Source: Oscillospiraceae bacterium (GTDB taxonomy: Bacteria; Bacillota; Clostridia; Oscillospirales; Ruminococcaceae). From it: a stretch of 64,000 nucleotides of DNA. Shown here piece after piece: positions 1 through 8,030 of the stretch. The position numbers and the translations under genes are program-made. The stretch covers positions 123,821 to 187,820 of the forward strand of contig JAJQGT010000030.1 of assembly GCA_021201135.1 (NCBI GenBank), written 5' to 3'. Under the pieces are notes generated by a model. The model was given only the letters and a program-made list of their open reading frames with translations, had not been told where the DNA came from and searched no databases. Each line of letters starts with the position of its first letter. Positions within the stretch are counted from its first letter, which is position 1.

Positions 1-133
1 GCAGACGAGTTTCATCAAAAGCATATTCCTTATTGTAATCGGCATTGTTTCCTTCCTCATACCCATTTTGCTCAACGAGCCATTTCACGATTAAGGTTTC
101 AAGACCGTTTTCTGTAGTGTTAGTAAACGCCAT
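1..133 (-). CDS. hsdR: Type I restriction enzyme R subunit, N-terminal fragment (runs off left edge)
   Basis: Only the first 44 codons are in the window (it begins MAFTNTTENGLETLIVKWLV and continues past position 1). HsdR is the ATP-dependent translocase/endonuclease of type I restriction systems, and this opening resembles the N-terminal nuclease region of HsdR proteins. The ATG at 131-133 lies two bases downstream of the hsdS stop and has a GGAGG-type site in front. It is therefore the last gene of an M-S-R operon on the minus strand. Identity rests mainly on context because so little sequence is visible. Confidence 0.8.
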   Translation of the reverse strand, partial: MAFTNTTENGLETLIVKWLVEQNGYEEGNNADYNKEYAFDETRL

Positions 134-135
134 CG

Positions 136-1458
136 TCAATCCTCCTGTTCTTCAACTTTTTCTAACTCTTCATCATTGTCAGCTTCAAAGTCGTTGTCTT
201 CATCAACAAACTCATATTCCGGCACCTCTATGTTGCGAACATCAATCTGACCAGTGACAACATCAGAAATTAGGCGAGTTTTATACTCCTGTAAAGTAGC
301 AATTTCTTTTTCCAGTATTTTGATTTCTGTTTTAATTTTTTCGGTTACAACATCTAGCTTAGCGACAATTCTTTTTTGCGTTTCAATATCAGGTACTGGA
401 ACAGGAAGTCTTCCATATCTATCAGCACTAATATTTTGGATAGTGGTCTGAATGAACACGCTATCCTTCCATTGTTCAAATTCGGAACTTCTAGTAAAGT
501 ATAAAAAATATTCTGGAAGAATCATTTTCTTATTCAATCTAGCTCTTATCAAATAGCCTGCGTAGGCGCAAAACCCGTATGATTTTTTATAAAGAAGAGA
601 CTTGCCAACACTTCCGCTTCGTGCTAATAAAATATCTCCATCTTCTAATATGTATTGCTTTGCATCTTGTAATTCTATAGATTTTGCACCGTGCATTTTT
701 AAATTCCCATTGGAATCAATATCAGTGATTCTGATATACCGCGGTAGCCCCTCAGTCAGTATAGTTCCGCTAGAATTTGCCCCATACTGTAGAGGAGAAA
801 GAAGTAGACGTTTCAGCCAAATTTTCTCACCTTGCATTTCGTTAGTAATTAACTGCTGTACGATTTGGAAAAGTCTATGGATTTCGCTCCTTTTTATGTT
901 TATCAGCCGATTTATCTCCGACACTTTCCAATCCAAAAAGCGCACGATTTGGTCTTGCTCAATTCGTGGAGGTACGGGGACAGCAATGTCACAAAACTGT
1001 GGAGAGTAAGTTCTCCATCTCATTGCCATTATCCCTTTCCCTGACCTAAAACATTGTTGGGAGAATGAGGGCGTCCTAAATAAATAATGATAATATTGCG
1101 AATTAACTCCGCTTTTTGGCAAGTAAACATCATAGGCAGGGCTGGTAACACCATCATAAGTGGACATTCCAATTGCCCCCATCCAGCACAATAAAATGTT
1201 AACGATTATATCCCCTTTATGTACAATCTTATATCCATCTGCATTTGAGGCTCTATTGCCGGTAGTGTGTTCAATATCAGAATGTTGAATAACACCAACC
1301 CTAGAATACAGCGAAATCAAATTTACGTCGCTCAGAGAGCGATAACTTCTTTCATTGCGTAAATTGAAAATTGCTTTTACTCTTTGTTCCTTCCAATGGG
1401 ATGGAATACTTGGTAGCCAATCTGCATTTGTCTTGATATACTTTGCATATTGTATCAT
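136..1458 (-). CDS. hsdS: Type I restriction enzyme specificity subunit HsdS
   Basis: A 440-residue protein with two target recognition domains, each followed by a conserved helical spacer. The first half runs from about residue 10 to 200 (ending in the region PRIEQDQIVRFLDWKVSEIN) and the second from about 215 to 410 (PDIETQKRIVAKLD then a helix). HsdS reads the bipartite DNA target for the HsdM2S methylase and the R2M2S restriction complex. The start ATG overlaps the hsdM stop as ATGA, and the stop is 2 bases from hsdR, so the three are translationally coupled. The C-terminus ends in a very acidic tail of about 30 residues, unusual but not disruptive. The length is normal for the family. 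Confidence 0.93.
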   Translation of the reverse strand: MIQYAKYIKTNADWLPSIPSHWKEQRVKAIFNLRNERSYRSLSDVNLISLYSRVGVIQHSDIEHTTGNRASNADGYKIVHKGDIIVNILLCWMGAIGMSTYDGVTSPAYDVYLPKSGVNSQYYHYLFRTPSFSQQCFRSGKGIMAMRWRTYSPQFCDIAVPVPPRIEQDQIVRFLDWKVSEINRLINIKRSEIHRLFQIVQQLITNEMQGEKIWLKRLLLSPLQYGANSSGTILTEGLPRYIRITDIDSNGNLKMHGAKSIELQDAKQYILEDGDILLARSGSVGKSLLYKKSYGFCAYAGYLIRARLNKKMILPEYFLYFTRSSEFEQWKDSVFIQTTIQNISADRYGRLPVPVPDIETQKRIVAKLDVVTEKIKTEIKILEKEIATLQEYKTRLISDVVTGQIDVRNIEVPEYEFVDEDNDFEADNDEELEKVEEQED

Positions 1459-3460
1459 TTAATTTCCCTCACAATTTCCAGCATCATATTATTTGCCTCT
1501 TGTTCCAATGCAGACAATTCTGCGATAATATCGCTCATTTTACGTTGCTCCACTGGCTTATAGAAGTACTTTGCAAAGCTGATCTCGTAGCCGATAGTTG
1601 TCTTCTTCTCATCTACCCATGCATCTGGGGCATAGGGCAGTACCTCGTTTTTCATGAAAGCTTCAATTCCGCCTTCATATGTGAACGGTACAATTTCCGT
1701 GTCACGTAAGTCAGCATCCGCTTCACCTTCGATTGGTTTGCAATCAGAATCTTTTTCTGTGATATATGGGCGTACTTTATTTAGAGTTGTTGCTTTCAAC
1801 TTTGTTGCTTTTGCAAACGCTGTCCAGTCGTCAAGTGGGGCATCCTGTGGCAGTGATTTTATTGCTTTATCATATGTGGCTTTCTCGTCATTTTTTTGAA
1901 AAGAGTAACAGGCACGTCTCTTTCAGGATAAACACGTAGCCGAAGAGGTCTCTCAACCGTTACAGACCAATAGCCGAATTCAGAGTTGTCAAATACCATG
2001 CTGACTTCACTCTGTTCCATATCCATAAAAATGCGTAAAATTTCTTTACGTATTTCCGGTGTAAATTCGCAGTTTTTCTTTCCCATATTTTTACGGAGCG
2101 AAGATTTCATAGCCGTTGCATCTATCAACTGTATTTTACCTTTTCTGCGCTCTTCTTTGTGATTTGAAAGTATCCAAATATAAGTACCTATACCCGTGTT
2201 ATAAAACATACTTTCAGGGAGCGCAATTATCGCTTCAACAAGGTCATTTTCAATCATATATCTTCTGGCATTACTTTCTCCGCTTCCTGCTTCACCTGTG
2301 AACAGAGATGAGCCATTATGTACTTCGGCAATACGGCTTCCGAGCTCTGTATCTTTCTTCATCTTTGATATATTGTTCAGCAGAAATAGAAGCTGTCCGT
2401 CGCTGGTTCTTGGGATCATTGCCATCTGTTCACCACCCTCAAGGTAGGCGTTGAACCGAGTGTCTAAGATGTTTTTCTTGCCACCCATTTTCCCTGCATC
2501 TGTTTTCCAGCTCTTACCGTAAGGCGGATTTGACAGCATAAAGTCAAACTGCCTTGTGGCGTGTTGGTCATCAGACAGGGTGGAACCATACATAATATGG
2601 GAGGCTTCTTCGCCGTCTCCCTTTAGTAGCATATCCGCTGTGCAGATAGCATATGTTTCAGGATTGATTTCCTGCCCGAACAGATGAATTGACACGTCCT
2701 TGCCACGTCTCTTGGCAAGCGTTAGAAGCCTGTCTTGTGCAACAGTGAGCATTCCTCCGGTGCCACACGCTCCGTCATAGCATGAGTATGAAGCGTCTTT
2801 TATCTTATCTGCAATCGGCACAAATACAAGATCCGCCATAAGCTCGACAACATCACGAGGTGTCCAGTGTTCACCGGCTTCCTCGTTGTTTTCCTCGTTG
2901 AACCTTCGAATCAGCTCTTCAAAGATAGTACCCATGCCATGATTGTCAAGACCGGGATGTTTGAGAATGGTCTTTTCAGCATCTTTGTAAATTGGGTTCG
3001 GACTAAGGTTGATGTCAGAAGAAGTGAACTTTTCGATAACTGCGCCGAGAATATCCGCATCCACCATTGTATCTATCTGGTTGCGGAACTTAAACTTATC
3101 CAATATCATCTGGACATTGGGAGAGAAACCATCAAGGTATGCGATGAAATCAGCTTTCAGTGTCTGCGCCTTAGAGCGACTTGTCAAATCTTTAAGCAAA
3201 AAAGGAGAAGCGTTGCAGAAAGCTTGCCCCGCGGCATTGCAAAGCGCAGGCCACTGGTTGCCAATCTTTGCAGCGTCAAGCTGTTTCTTCATGGCAAGCA
3301 CAGCCGGTTTTGTGTCTTCCAGCATAGCATCCAAACGGCGAATGACAGTCATCGGCAGAATAACATCACGATACTTGCCGCGAACGTAAACATCACGAAG
3401 GCAATCATCTGCGATTCCCCATATAAAACTTACAATCTGATTGTGAACTTGGTTGTCCAT
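1455..3460 (-). CDS. hsdM: Type I methyltransferase subunit HsdM, reading frame broken at an A7 tract
   Basis: Frame one starts at the ATG at 3460 (GGAGG 7 bases upstream; a GTG at 3475 is also open) and ends at 1859. It contains the HsdM helical N-terminal domain, the SAM-binding motif DGACGTGG and the catalytic motif SNPPYG. After LFKK the frame runs into MTRKPHMIKQ and stops. In the -1 frame the same DNA reads KNDEKATYDKAIKSL and continues without interruption to 1455, restoring a normal ~668-residue HsdM. The break sits at seven consecutive A residues (minus strand; T7 near 1891-1897). One lost A, -1 ribosomal slippage, phase variation or a sequencing error would all explain it. The gene overlaps hsdS by 4 bases. 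Confidence 0.88.
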
Positions 3461-3513
3461 AATGTGCTCCTCCACTTATCAGTAATTTGAAATGTCACTT
3501 TATATTTGGATTC

Positions 3514-3532
3514 ATGTCGAATGAATCGACAT
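3514..3532. repeat. Inverted repeat upstream of hsdM (possible operator)
   Basis: Perfect 7-base arms, ATGTCGA at 3514-3520 and TCGACAT at 3526-3532, separated by five bases. It lies between the small HTH gene and hsdM, where a promoter for the hsd operon would be expected. A controlling role is inferred from position only. Confidence 0.5.
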
Positions 3533-3535
3533 AAT

Positions 3536-3754
3536 TTAATCTCGTTTATCCTTTTCAATAGTATTGTCATCTGAAGCACCACCAGAACGAATCCAATCAT
3601 CGACTTCAGACAGCTTAAATTTCCAAAGCCTCCCGACTTTATACGCTGGCATATTACGCTTTATAATCCACTGCAAGATAGTGTCTCTGCCAACGCCAAG
3701 GTAATCCTGCACATCTCTTAATGTTACCCATTTCTCAACTGTCTGTTCTTTCAC
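3536..3754 (-). CDS. Small excisionase/MerR-type HTH DNA-binding protein
   Basis: A 72-residue protein built around one winged helix-turn-helix of the excisionase (HTH_17) type: VTLRDVQDYLGVGRDTILQW at about residues 11-30, followed by the wing YKVGRLWKFKLSEVDDWI. Such proteins bind DNA as excisionases or small regulators. It lies directly upstream of hsdM on the same strand, with an inverted repeat between them. That fits either a controller of the R-M operon or a recombination directionality factor of the element. The sequence alone does not decide between these. Confidence 0.85.
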   Translation of the reverse strand: MKEQTVEKWVTLRDVQDYLGVGRDTILQWIIKRNMPAYKVGRLWKFKLSEVDDWIRSGGASDDNTIEKDKRD

Positions 3755-3769
3755 GTTATTTCCTCCATA

Positions 3770-4576
3770 TTATTTACGCTTGAATTTAGAATCTATGGTT
3801 ACACAAAATAGCGAATCTCGCTTTGGAAAGCAATTGACTCCGTCAGAGTCTTGCATTTCCCATTTACATCTATATACTCCATCAAAACCACGCCCGTCAA
3901 AAATCGTGGTTATTTTTATATTTTCTCCGGGAGAAGTGTCCGGAATGTCAATCTGATAGGGATTGGCTTCTGGTCTGTCATTCGGTCCGCGTTGGTAGAC
4001 GAGTTTTCGTCCAGACCACATTATTTTTCCCGCATTAGTAATCGACCAAGTGTGTGGAACTTTATCATGACTGTAGATTTCATACTTAGCATTACCTTCA
4101 ACATACACATCGTCTCCATCGTATAACGGTTTAAATAGAGTCGTTGTGAATTCCTGTTCAGCCGGAAGAGTCTTTGCTTGCAGATACGACGTGATAATGA
4201 TATTCTCTGCGTTCTCCTCATTACAATCTACTATTGCCTTCATCTGTAATGCTAATGCTACTGAGAGAGCTTTTTTATTTGGGTGTTCCTTTTCAGGAAC
4301 GCTGAAAAAAGCCAAGACATCTGATACTTTATTGTCATCGATGCAATCCATGAAAAAGCTTGTCAGCGACGCCTGATTGTCTTTGCCTCTTAGAGAAACT
4401 TTCAAGTTATTTGCAAAAGGCTTATCACCAGAAAAGAGCTTTTTCTTATATGCCGTAGAAATATACAGATTATCGCCAGTAGCTACAAAAAGCTTCGTAA
4501 TAAAACAATCATGGCTTTTAATTTTACTTCTGTCAAGAGATGGATACACACCACTGCACAGATTGCAAAGTTTCAT
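3770..4576 (-). CDS. NBR1-Ig-like domain protein of unknown function
   Basis: 268 residues. The N-terminus has closely spaced cysteines (CNLC then C at residue 24), suggesting a small metal-binding or folded cap. The middle (about 30-165) is not recognised. Residues ~170-262 look like the Ig-like domain known from eukaryotic NBR1: W-S-I-T-N-A-G then W-S-G-R-K-L, a P-D-T-S-P-G-E strand and a G-V-Y-R-C-K-W-E-M closing segment. In bacteria this fold occurs attached to varied domains and its role is unclear. The gene has its own promoter (4622-4650) and runs toward the HTH and hsd genes, 15 bases before the HTH gene, so all may be co-transcribed. A defence or regulatory role is speculation. Confidence 0.75.
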   Translation of the reverse strand: MKLCNLCSGVYPSLDRSKIKSHDCFITKLFVATGDNLYISTAYKKKLFSGDKPFANNLKVSLRGKDNQASLTSFFMDCIDDNKVSDVLAFFSVPEKEHPNKKALSVALALQMKAIVDCNEENAENIIITSYLQAKTLPAEQEFTTTLFKPLYDGDDVYVEGNAKYEIYSHDKVPHTWSITNAGKIMWSGRKLVYQRGPNDRPEANPYQIDIPDTSPGENIKITTIFDGRGFDGVYRCKWEMQDSDGVNCFPKRDSLFCVTIDSKFKRK

Positions 4577-4621
4577 GTTATCACCATCCTGATTATCTCG
4601 TTACACGAGTATCTATAAGAT

Positions 4622-4650
4622 AGTATATCATACAAATCAGCAAAAATCAA
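4622..4650 (-). promoter_or_regulatory. Sigma-A-type promoter for the leftward NBR1-Ig/HTH/hsd genes
   Basis: Read on the minus strand: -35 TTGATT (4645-4650), 17-base spacer, -10 TATACT (4622-4627). It is about 45 bases upstream of the ATG at 4576. It faces away from the early phage promoter at 4800. Confidence 0.7.
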
Positions 4651-4708
4651 TGCTATACGGTATTTATCTTCGAGAAAAGACATTAATCATCATGGAATGA
4701 GAAAGCAA

Positions 4709-4786
4709 AAGTATCTCAAAAAGTATCCAAAGTATCTTTTTTTGTGCCTATGCTCCTTATTCCAAGTATCCTTTTGTCAAAGTATC
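4709..4786 (+). repeat. Five direct copies of AAGTATC (iteron-like / operator array)
   Basis: AAGTATC occurs at 4709, 4721, 4730, 4764 and 4780, usually in an A- or C-rich setting such as CAAAGTATC. The array sits between the leftward promoter at 4622-4650 and the rightward promoter at 4800-4829. That is the position expected for a regulator of the lysis/lysogeny type switch or for an initiator binding site. No matching protein can be assigned from sequence. Confidence 0.6.
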
Positions 4787-4799
4787 ATTAGTTCATAGC

Positions 4800-4829
4800 T
4801 TGCAGGACAATGCAAAGCCTTTTTATAAC
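4800..4829 (+). promoter_or_regulatory. Probable promoter of the rightward early operon
   Basis: -35 TTGCAG (4800-4805), 18-base spacer, -10 TATAAC (4824-4829). It is directly downstream of the AAGTATC array and ahead of the structured leader and the first early genes. Confidence 0.5.
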
Positions 4830-4836
4830 CTCGTCC

Positions 4837-4948
4837 GGAACATGACGTTAAACTGTTCCCTCGGAGCGAAAGTGTCTGGACGCAGATAACTTGTAGCTTT
4901 TGTAACGAGGACGACTATCAATTTGTCAGCTTCTACAAGTTGGCTGAC
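4837..4948 (+). promoter_or_regulatory. Structured leader with mutually exclusive hairpins before the early genes
   Basis: The stretch 4577-4975 holds no convincing gene. Its downstream half can fold: GGAACA (4837-4842) with TGTTCC (4854-4859); AACTTGTAG (4888-4896) with CTACAAGTT (4933-4941); and GTCAGC (4925-4930) with GCTGAC (4943-4948). The last two overlap and cannot form together, the arrangement of an attenuator or other RNA switch. No T-run follows, so control of translation is as likely as termination. Confidence 0.4.
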
Positions 4949-4975
4949 CTGAACCAAAACGGAGGTACTCCAATA

Positions 4976-5227
4976 ATGGTGAAGGTCAAATCTAAATTTA
5001 ATATCGACTTCTTTGCCGGATTACCTCCCATGCCAATAGGAGGAAAATCAAATGGCAAAGAACGACAACAATCGATTCATCTATCTCAAGTCCTCAAGGA
5101 CGAAGATTCCCGTCTCGGAAGAAGAATATCAGGCCTTCTACAGAGACGTCACTCGAATCCGCAAGAGAGAGCAATACCACGGTCACTGCGTGTGTCCGCA
5201 AAAGTACATATGGAGCTGCGACGGTGA
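4976..5227 (+). CDS. Possible small ORF overlapping the sigma-like gene (uncertain)
   Basis: An ATG at 4976 has a GGAGG site 10 bases upstream. It opens an 83-codon frame starting MVKVKSKFNIDFFAG. Only the first ~25 codons are free of the next gene; the rest is a second frame of the sigma-like gene from 5052. It could be a short leader peptide that couples translation to the next gene, or chance. No domain is recognised. Confidence 0.3.
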   Translation: MVKVKSKFNIDFFAGLPPMPIGGKSNGKERQQSIHLSQVLKDEDSRLGRRISGLLQRRHSNPQERAIPRSLRVSAKVHMELRR

Positions 5228-5558
5228 CTGCGACATCTGTGAGTATCACAGGAGCGATATGCTTTCCCTCGATGCAGAAAACACTGAGGACGGTGCAAGC
5301 TTCTACGACATTGTGGCATCCGACAGCGTTGAAAATGTCGTTGAAGACAAAATGCTGTTGGACAAGCTTATCGAGAGACTTAGACAACTCGACCCTGATG
5401 CCGACCAAATCTTAGATATGTGGCGGGATAACGACAGAATCTCTGACCGTAAGATTGCAGAGGCTCTCGGCAGACCTCAGCGTACATTTGCTGACCAGCT
5501 TAAACGGTATCGCAAAGAACTTTATAAAATCGTTGATGATACTCATCCTCGAAAATAG
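5052..5558 (+). CDS. Phage sigma-70-like HTH protein
   Basis: 168 residues with an RBS of AGGAGG nine bases before the ATG. The N-terminal half has a cysteine-rich segment (CVCPQKYIWSCDGDCDICEYH), possibly metal-binding. The C-terminal ~60 residues (LIERLRQLDPDADQILDMW, then KIAEALGRPQRTFADQLKRY) resemble region 4 of sigma factors, the -35-contacting helix-turn-helix. Proteins like this begin the early region of many Clostridia phages and are often annotated as RNA polymerase sigma factors. No sigma region 2 is seen, so it may be a DNA-binding regulator rather than a true sigma factor. Confidence 0.75.
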   Translation: MAKNDNNRFIYLKSSRTKIPVSEEEYQAFYRDVTRIRKREQYHGHCVCPQKYIWSCDGDCDICEYHRSDMLSLDAENTEDGASFYDIVASDSVENVVEDKMLLDKLIERLRQLDPDADQILDMWRDNDRISDRKIAEALGRPQRTFADQLKRYRKELYKIVDDTHPRK

Positions 5559-5560
5559 TC

Positions 5561-5590
5561 CGCTCAAATTGAATTCGTTTCTCCAGTGGA
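5561..5590 (+). repeat. Dispersed 30-bp element, copy 1
   Basis: CGCTCAAA at 5561-5568, ten variable bases, then TTCTCCAGTGGA at 5579-5590. The same two blocks with exactly the same spacing occur at 10,028 and 47,216. It follows the sigma-like gene stop by two bases. Confidence 0.65.
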
Positions 5591-5637
5591 AAAGTGTAAG
5601 GCAAAAGCGACATAGCCTTTCAGAAATGAGGTGAACT

Positions 5638-5850
5638 ATGAGTCAAACCTGTCACAACACTGGAGAAAACGAAACCGAGCTGATTGAGGTTCTTTCCGAA
5701 ATCAGCCGAGTATCCGCACGAATGGCGAGAGATTTAAGGATTCTCTCAGCACAAAGACAATCCGAGGAAGGAGGAAAATCAAATGTCGAAAATGAGCGAG
5801 ATATCCCTATGCATCGAGGAACTGCGTACTGCCGCCGCTGCTATTATTAG
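5638..5850 (+). CDS. Small phage protein of unknown function
   Basis: 70 residues, ATG preceded by GAGGTG. The first ~45 residues form a predicted amphipathic helix (LIEVLSEISRVSARMARDL). The last ~20 codons overlap the next gene (from 5783) in another frame. The region is typical of small early genes in Clostridia prophages. No domain recognised. Confidence 0.55.
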   Translation: MSQTCHNTGENETELIEVLSEISRVSARMARDLRILSAQRQSEEGGKSNVENERDIPMHRGTAYCRRCYY

Positions 5851-6094
5851 CGTAGCCGATTGGTTGGCTGAACAGTTTAGCGAATCGGAAATGGAGGAAT
5901 TGCCAACACCGCCTAAGCCTGCGTTAACGCTCGAACAGGTCAGAGCAACTTTAGCTACAAAATCCCGTGCCGGTCATGCGGCTGAAATCCGAACACTGCT
6001 TCAGAAGTATGGAGCAGAGAAGCTGTCGCAGATTGACCCTGTGAACTACGAAGCTCTTATGAGGGATGCGGAGGTGCTTGACGATGCCACCTAA
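5783..6094 (+). CDS. Small phage early protein (family often misnamed rRNA biogenesis protein rrp5)
   Basis: 103 residues starting at an ATG preceded by AAGGAGG. It has an alanine-rich helical N-terminus (about residues 12-30), then a proline-rich linker (PTPPKPALT) and a helical C-terminal half (VRATLATKSRAGHAAEIRTL). The C-terminal half resembles small phage proteins that databases call rrp5-like without experimental support. It overlaps the DUF2800 gene by 11 bases, so it belongs to the same operon. Confidence 0.6.
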   Translation: MSKMSEISLCIEELRTAAAAIISVADWLAEQFSESEMEELPTPPKPALTLEQVRATLATKSRAGHAAEIRTLLQKYGAEKLSQIDPVNYEALMRDAEVLDDAT

Positions 6095-7214
6095 AGGACA
6101 CGCAGTTTTATCTGCATCTTCATCTGAACGCTGGTTGCACTGTCCGCCATCGGCAAGACTCTGTGAAAATGTCATGGATAAAGGCTCAGATTATGCTGCC
6201 GAGGGTACTGATGCCCACAGCCTTTGTGAACACAAGCTGAAGTCTGCGCTGGGAATCCAGTCAGAAGACCCAACTGAGGACTTAAGCTGGTACGATGCCG
6301 AAATGGAGGACTGTGCTTCGGAATATGCTTCTTACATAATGGAGCTAATTGCAGAAGTCAAGAAGACCTGTAGCGACCCTATCGTTCTTGTTGAACAACG
6401 TCTGGATTTTTCAAAGTATGTTCCCGACGGCTTCGGCACCGGCGACTGCCTCATAGTCGGCGACGGCACACTGTATGTTATCGACTTCAAGTATGGCAAA
6501 GGTGTAGAAGTGTATGCTGAAAATAACCCGCAGATGATGTGCTACTCCCTTGGAGCATTGGAGCTTTTCGATGACATCTACGATATAGATGCTGTCTGCA
6601 TGACAATCTTCCAGCCGAGACGTGGCAATATAAGCAGCTTCACTATCTCAAAAGACGAGCTTATCTCATGGGCTAAGACGGTACTCGAGCCGACTGCACA
6701 GCTTGCTTATAGAGGCGAGGGTGACTTTACCTGCGGTGACTGGTGCAGATTCTGTAAAGTCAAAACGGTGTGTCGAGCCAGAGCCGAAGCTAATCTGGAT
6801 TTGGCGAAGTTTGAATTCAAACAGCCGCCACTTCTCACTGACGAGGATATCGAGGATATTCTCGGTCAGCTTGACGAACTCACTTCGTGGGCAGACGACA
6901 TCAAGGACTATGCTTTGCAGGCGGCAGTCAGCGGAAAAAAGTGGCATGGTTACAAGTTAGTCGAGGGACGTTCCAATCGCAGATATAAAGATGAATCTGC
7001 TGTAGCGGACGCGGTCACCACTGCCGGATATAACCCGTATGAGAAGAAGCTCTTGGGTATAACGGCAATGACCTCATTGCTCGGTAAGAGCAAGTTCAAC
7101 GAAATCCTTGGAGAGTTGACGTACAAACCTCAAGGAAAACCCACGCTCGTGCCGGAGAGCGACAAGCGTCCGGCAATGACAAATATAATCGAAGATTTCG
7201 AGGAGGAAATTTAA
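6084..7214 (+). CDS. DUF2800 protein, PD-(D/E)XK (RecB/Cas4-like) nuclease fold
   Basis: 376 residues from the ATG at 6084 (GGAGG at 6069-6073 chooses it over the upstream ATG). N-terminal SASSSERWLHCPPSARL, then the AEGTDAHSLCEH helix, an acidic/lysine core (YVIDFKYGKGV, the D and K of the nuclease motif) and a C-terminal cysteine cluster (CGDWCRFCKVKTVCRARAE). That is the arrangement of Fe-S RecB/Cas4-type exonucleases. In phages it is paired with DUF2815, as here (stop and next start adjacent), and the pair probably acts in recombination or replication. Catalytic activity is inferred. Confidence 0.88.
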   Translation: MPPKGHAVLSASSSERWLHCPPSARLCENVMDKGSDYAAEGTDAHSLCEHKLKSALGIQSEDPTEDLSWYDAEMEDCASEYASYIMELIAEVKKTCSDPIVLVEQRLDFSKYVPDGFGTGDCLIVGDGTLYVIDFKYGKGVEVYAENNPQMMCYSLGALELFDDIYDIDAVCMTIFQPRRGNISSFTISKDELISWAKTVLEPTAQLAYRGEGDFTCGDWCRFCKVKTVCRARAEANLDLAKFEFKQPPLLTDEDIEDILGQLDELTSWADDIKDYALQAAVSGKKWHGYKLVEGRSNRRYKDESAVADAVTTAGYNPYEKKLLGITAMTSLLGKSKFNEILGELTYKPQGKPTLVPESDKRPAMTNIIEDFEEEI

Positions 7215-7787
7215 ATGTCAAACAGTACTAATATCACAAACCCTATGAAAGTAATCACCGGCAAGGACACTCGCTGGTCTTACGCAAACGTCTGGGAGCC
7301 TAAATCTATCAATGGCGGCACTCCAAAGTTTTCTGTTTCTCTCATTATCCCCAAGAGCGACACAGTCACTGTAAACAAAATCAGAGCCGCCATTCAGGCT
7401 GCCTATGATGACGGACAGGCTAAGCTCAAAGGTAACGGTCGCTCCGTGCCTCCGCTGTCTGCACTCAAGACACCTTTGCGCGACGGGGATATTGAGAGAC
7501 CCGACGACTCCGCCTATGCGGACAGCTATTTCGTCAATGCAAACAGCACGACTGCTCCTGGTATCGTGGACGCAGACCGCAACCCTATTCTCACACGCTC
7601 TGAGGTCTATTCCGGCGTGTATGGCAGAGCGAGCATCAACTTCTATGCCTTCAACTCTAACGGCAATAAAGGTATCGCCTGTAGTCTGAACAACCTTCAG
7701 AAAATCCGTGACGGTGAACCGCTCGGTGGCAAGGCAAGCGCAGAGTCCGACTTCGCCACAGACGACGATGACGATTTTCTCGACTAA
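7215..7787 (+). CDS. DUF2815 protein, likely single-strand DNA-binding/recombination partner
   Basis: 190 residues beginning directly after the DUF2800 stop, with GAGGAGG upstream. The fold is predicted beta-rich (TPKFSVSLIIPKSDTVTVNK; SINFYAFNSNGNKGIACSLN). The C-terminus ends in an acidic run, DDDDDFLD, as in many single-stranded DNA-binding proteins whose tail recruits partners. DUF2815 is regularly found between DUF2800 and the phage DNA polymerase. An ssDNA-binding role follows from this context and the tail. Confidence 0.85.
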   Translation: MSNSTNITNPMKVITGKDTRWSYANVWEPKSINGGTPKFSVSLIIPKSDTVTVNKIRAAIQAAYDDGQAKLKGNGRSVPPLSALKTPLRDGDIERPDDSAYADSYFVNANSTTAPGIVDADRNPILTRSEVYSGVYGRASINFYAFNSNGNKGIACSLNNLQKIRDGEPLGGKASAESDFATDDDDDFLD

Positions 7788-7802
7788 GAAAGGACGGTAG
7801 TA

Positions 7803-7967
7803 ATGATGAAGACTATAATTCTTATCTTGGTTATCGCCATCCTTTTCGTGTGGCTGTTCTTGAGCATCATCTTCGTGATTAACTGTATCCAAGATGTTGT
7901 CAACAGTAGCAAACGCGAGAGACGTGATCAGGAGTATCACGAAAGGCGCATGAAAGGGTTTGATTAA
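7803..7967 (+). CDS. Small single-pass membrane protein
   Basis: 54 codons starting MMKTIILILV, with an AAAGGACGG-type site ~10 bases upstream. One hydrophobic segment of ~24 residues is followed by a short basic, charged tail (KRERRDQEYHERRMKGFD), so an N-in or N-out single membrane span with cytoplasmic tail is plausible. It sits between DUF2815 and DNA polymerase in the same direction. Function unknown. Confidence 0.6.
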   Translation: MMKTIILILVIAILFVWLFLSIIFVINCIQDVVNSSKRERRDQEYHERRMKGFD

Positions 7968-8030
7968 ACAGGCTAGGCGGCAGAGATGCATTTTCTGCCG
8001 CCACTCTTCTATATCAGAAAGGCGGTGTAT

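Noticed and set aside
2867..3490. 207-codon plus-strand frame
   Set aside because: Shadow of hsdM, with composition typical of antisense frames.
4940..5227. 95-codon frame starting MADLNQNGG as a full gene
   Set aside because: It would start before the ribosome site and its second half is the sigma-like gene in another frame; only the shorter ATG at 4976 is kept as a weak candidate.
7218..7991. 257-codon minus-strand frame over DUF2815
   Set aside because: Antisense to a well-supported gene pair and without a start site.
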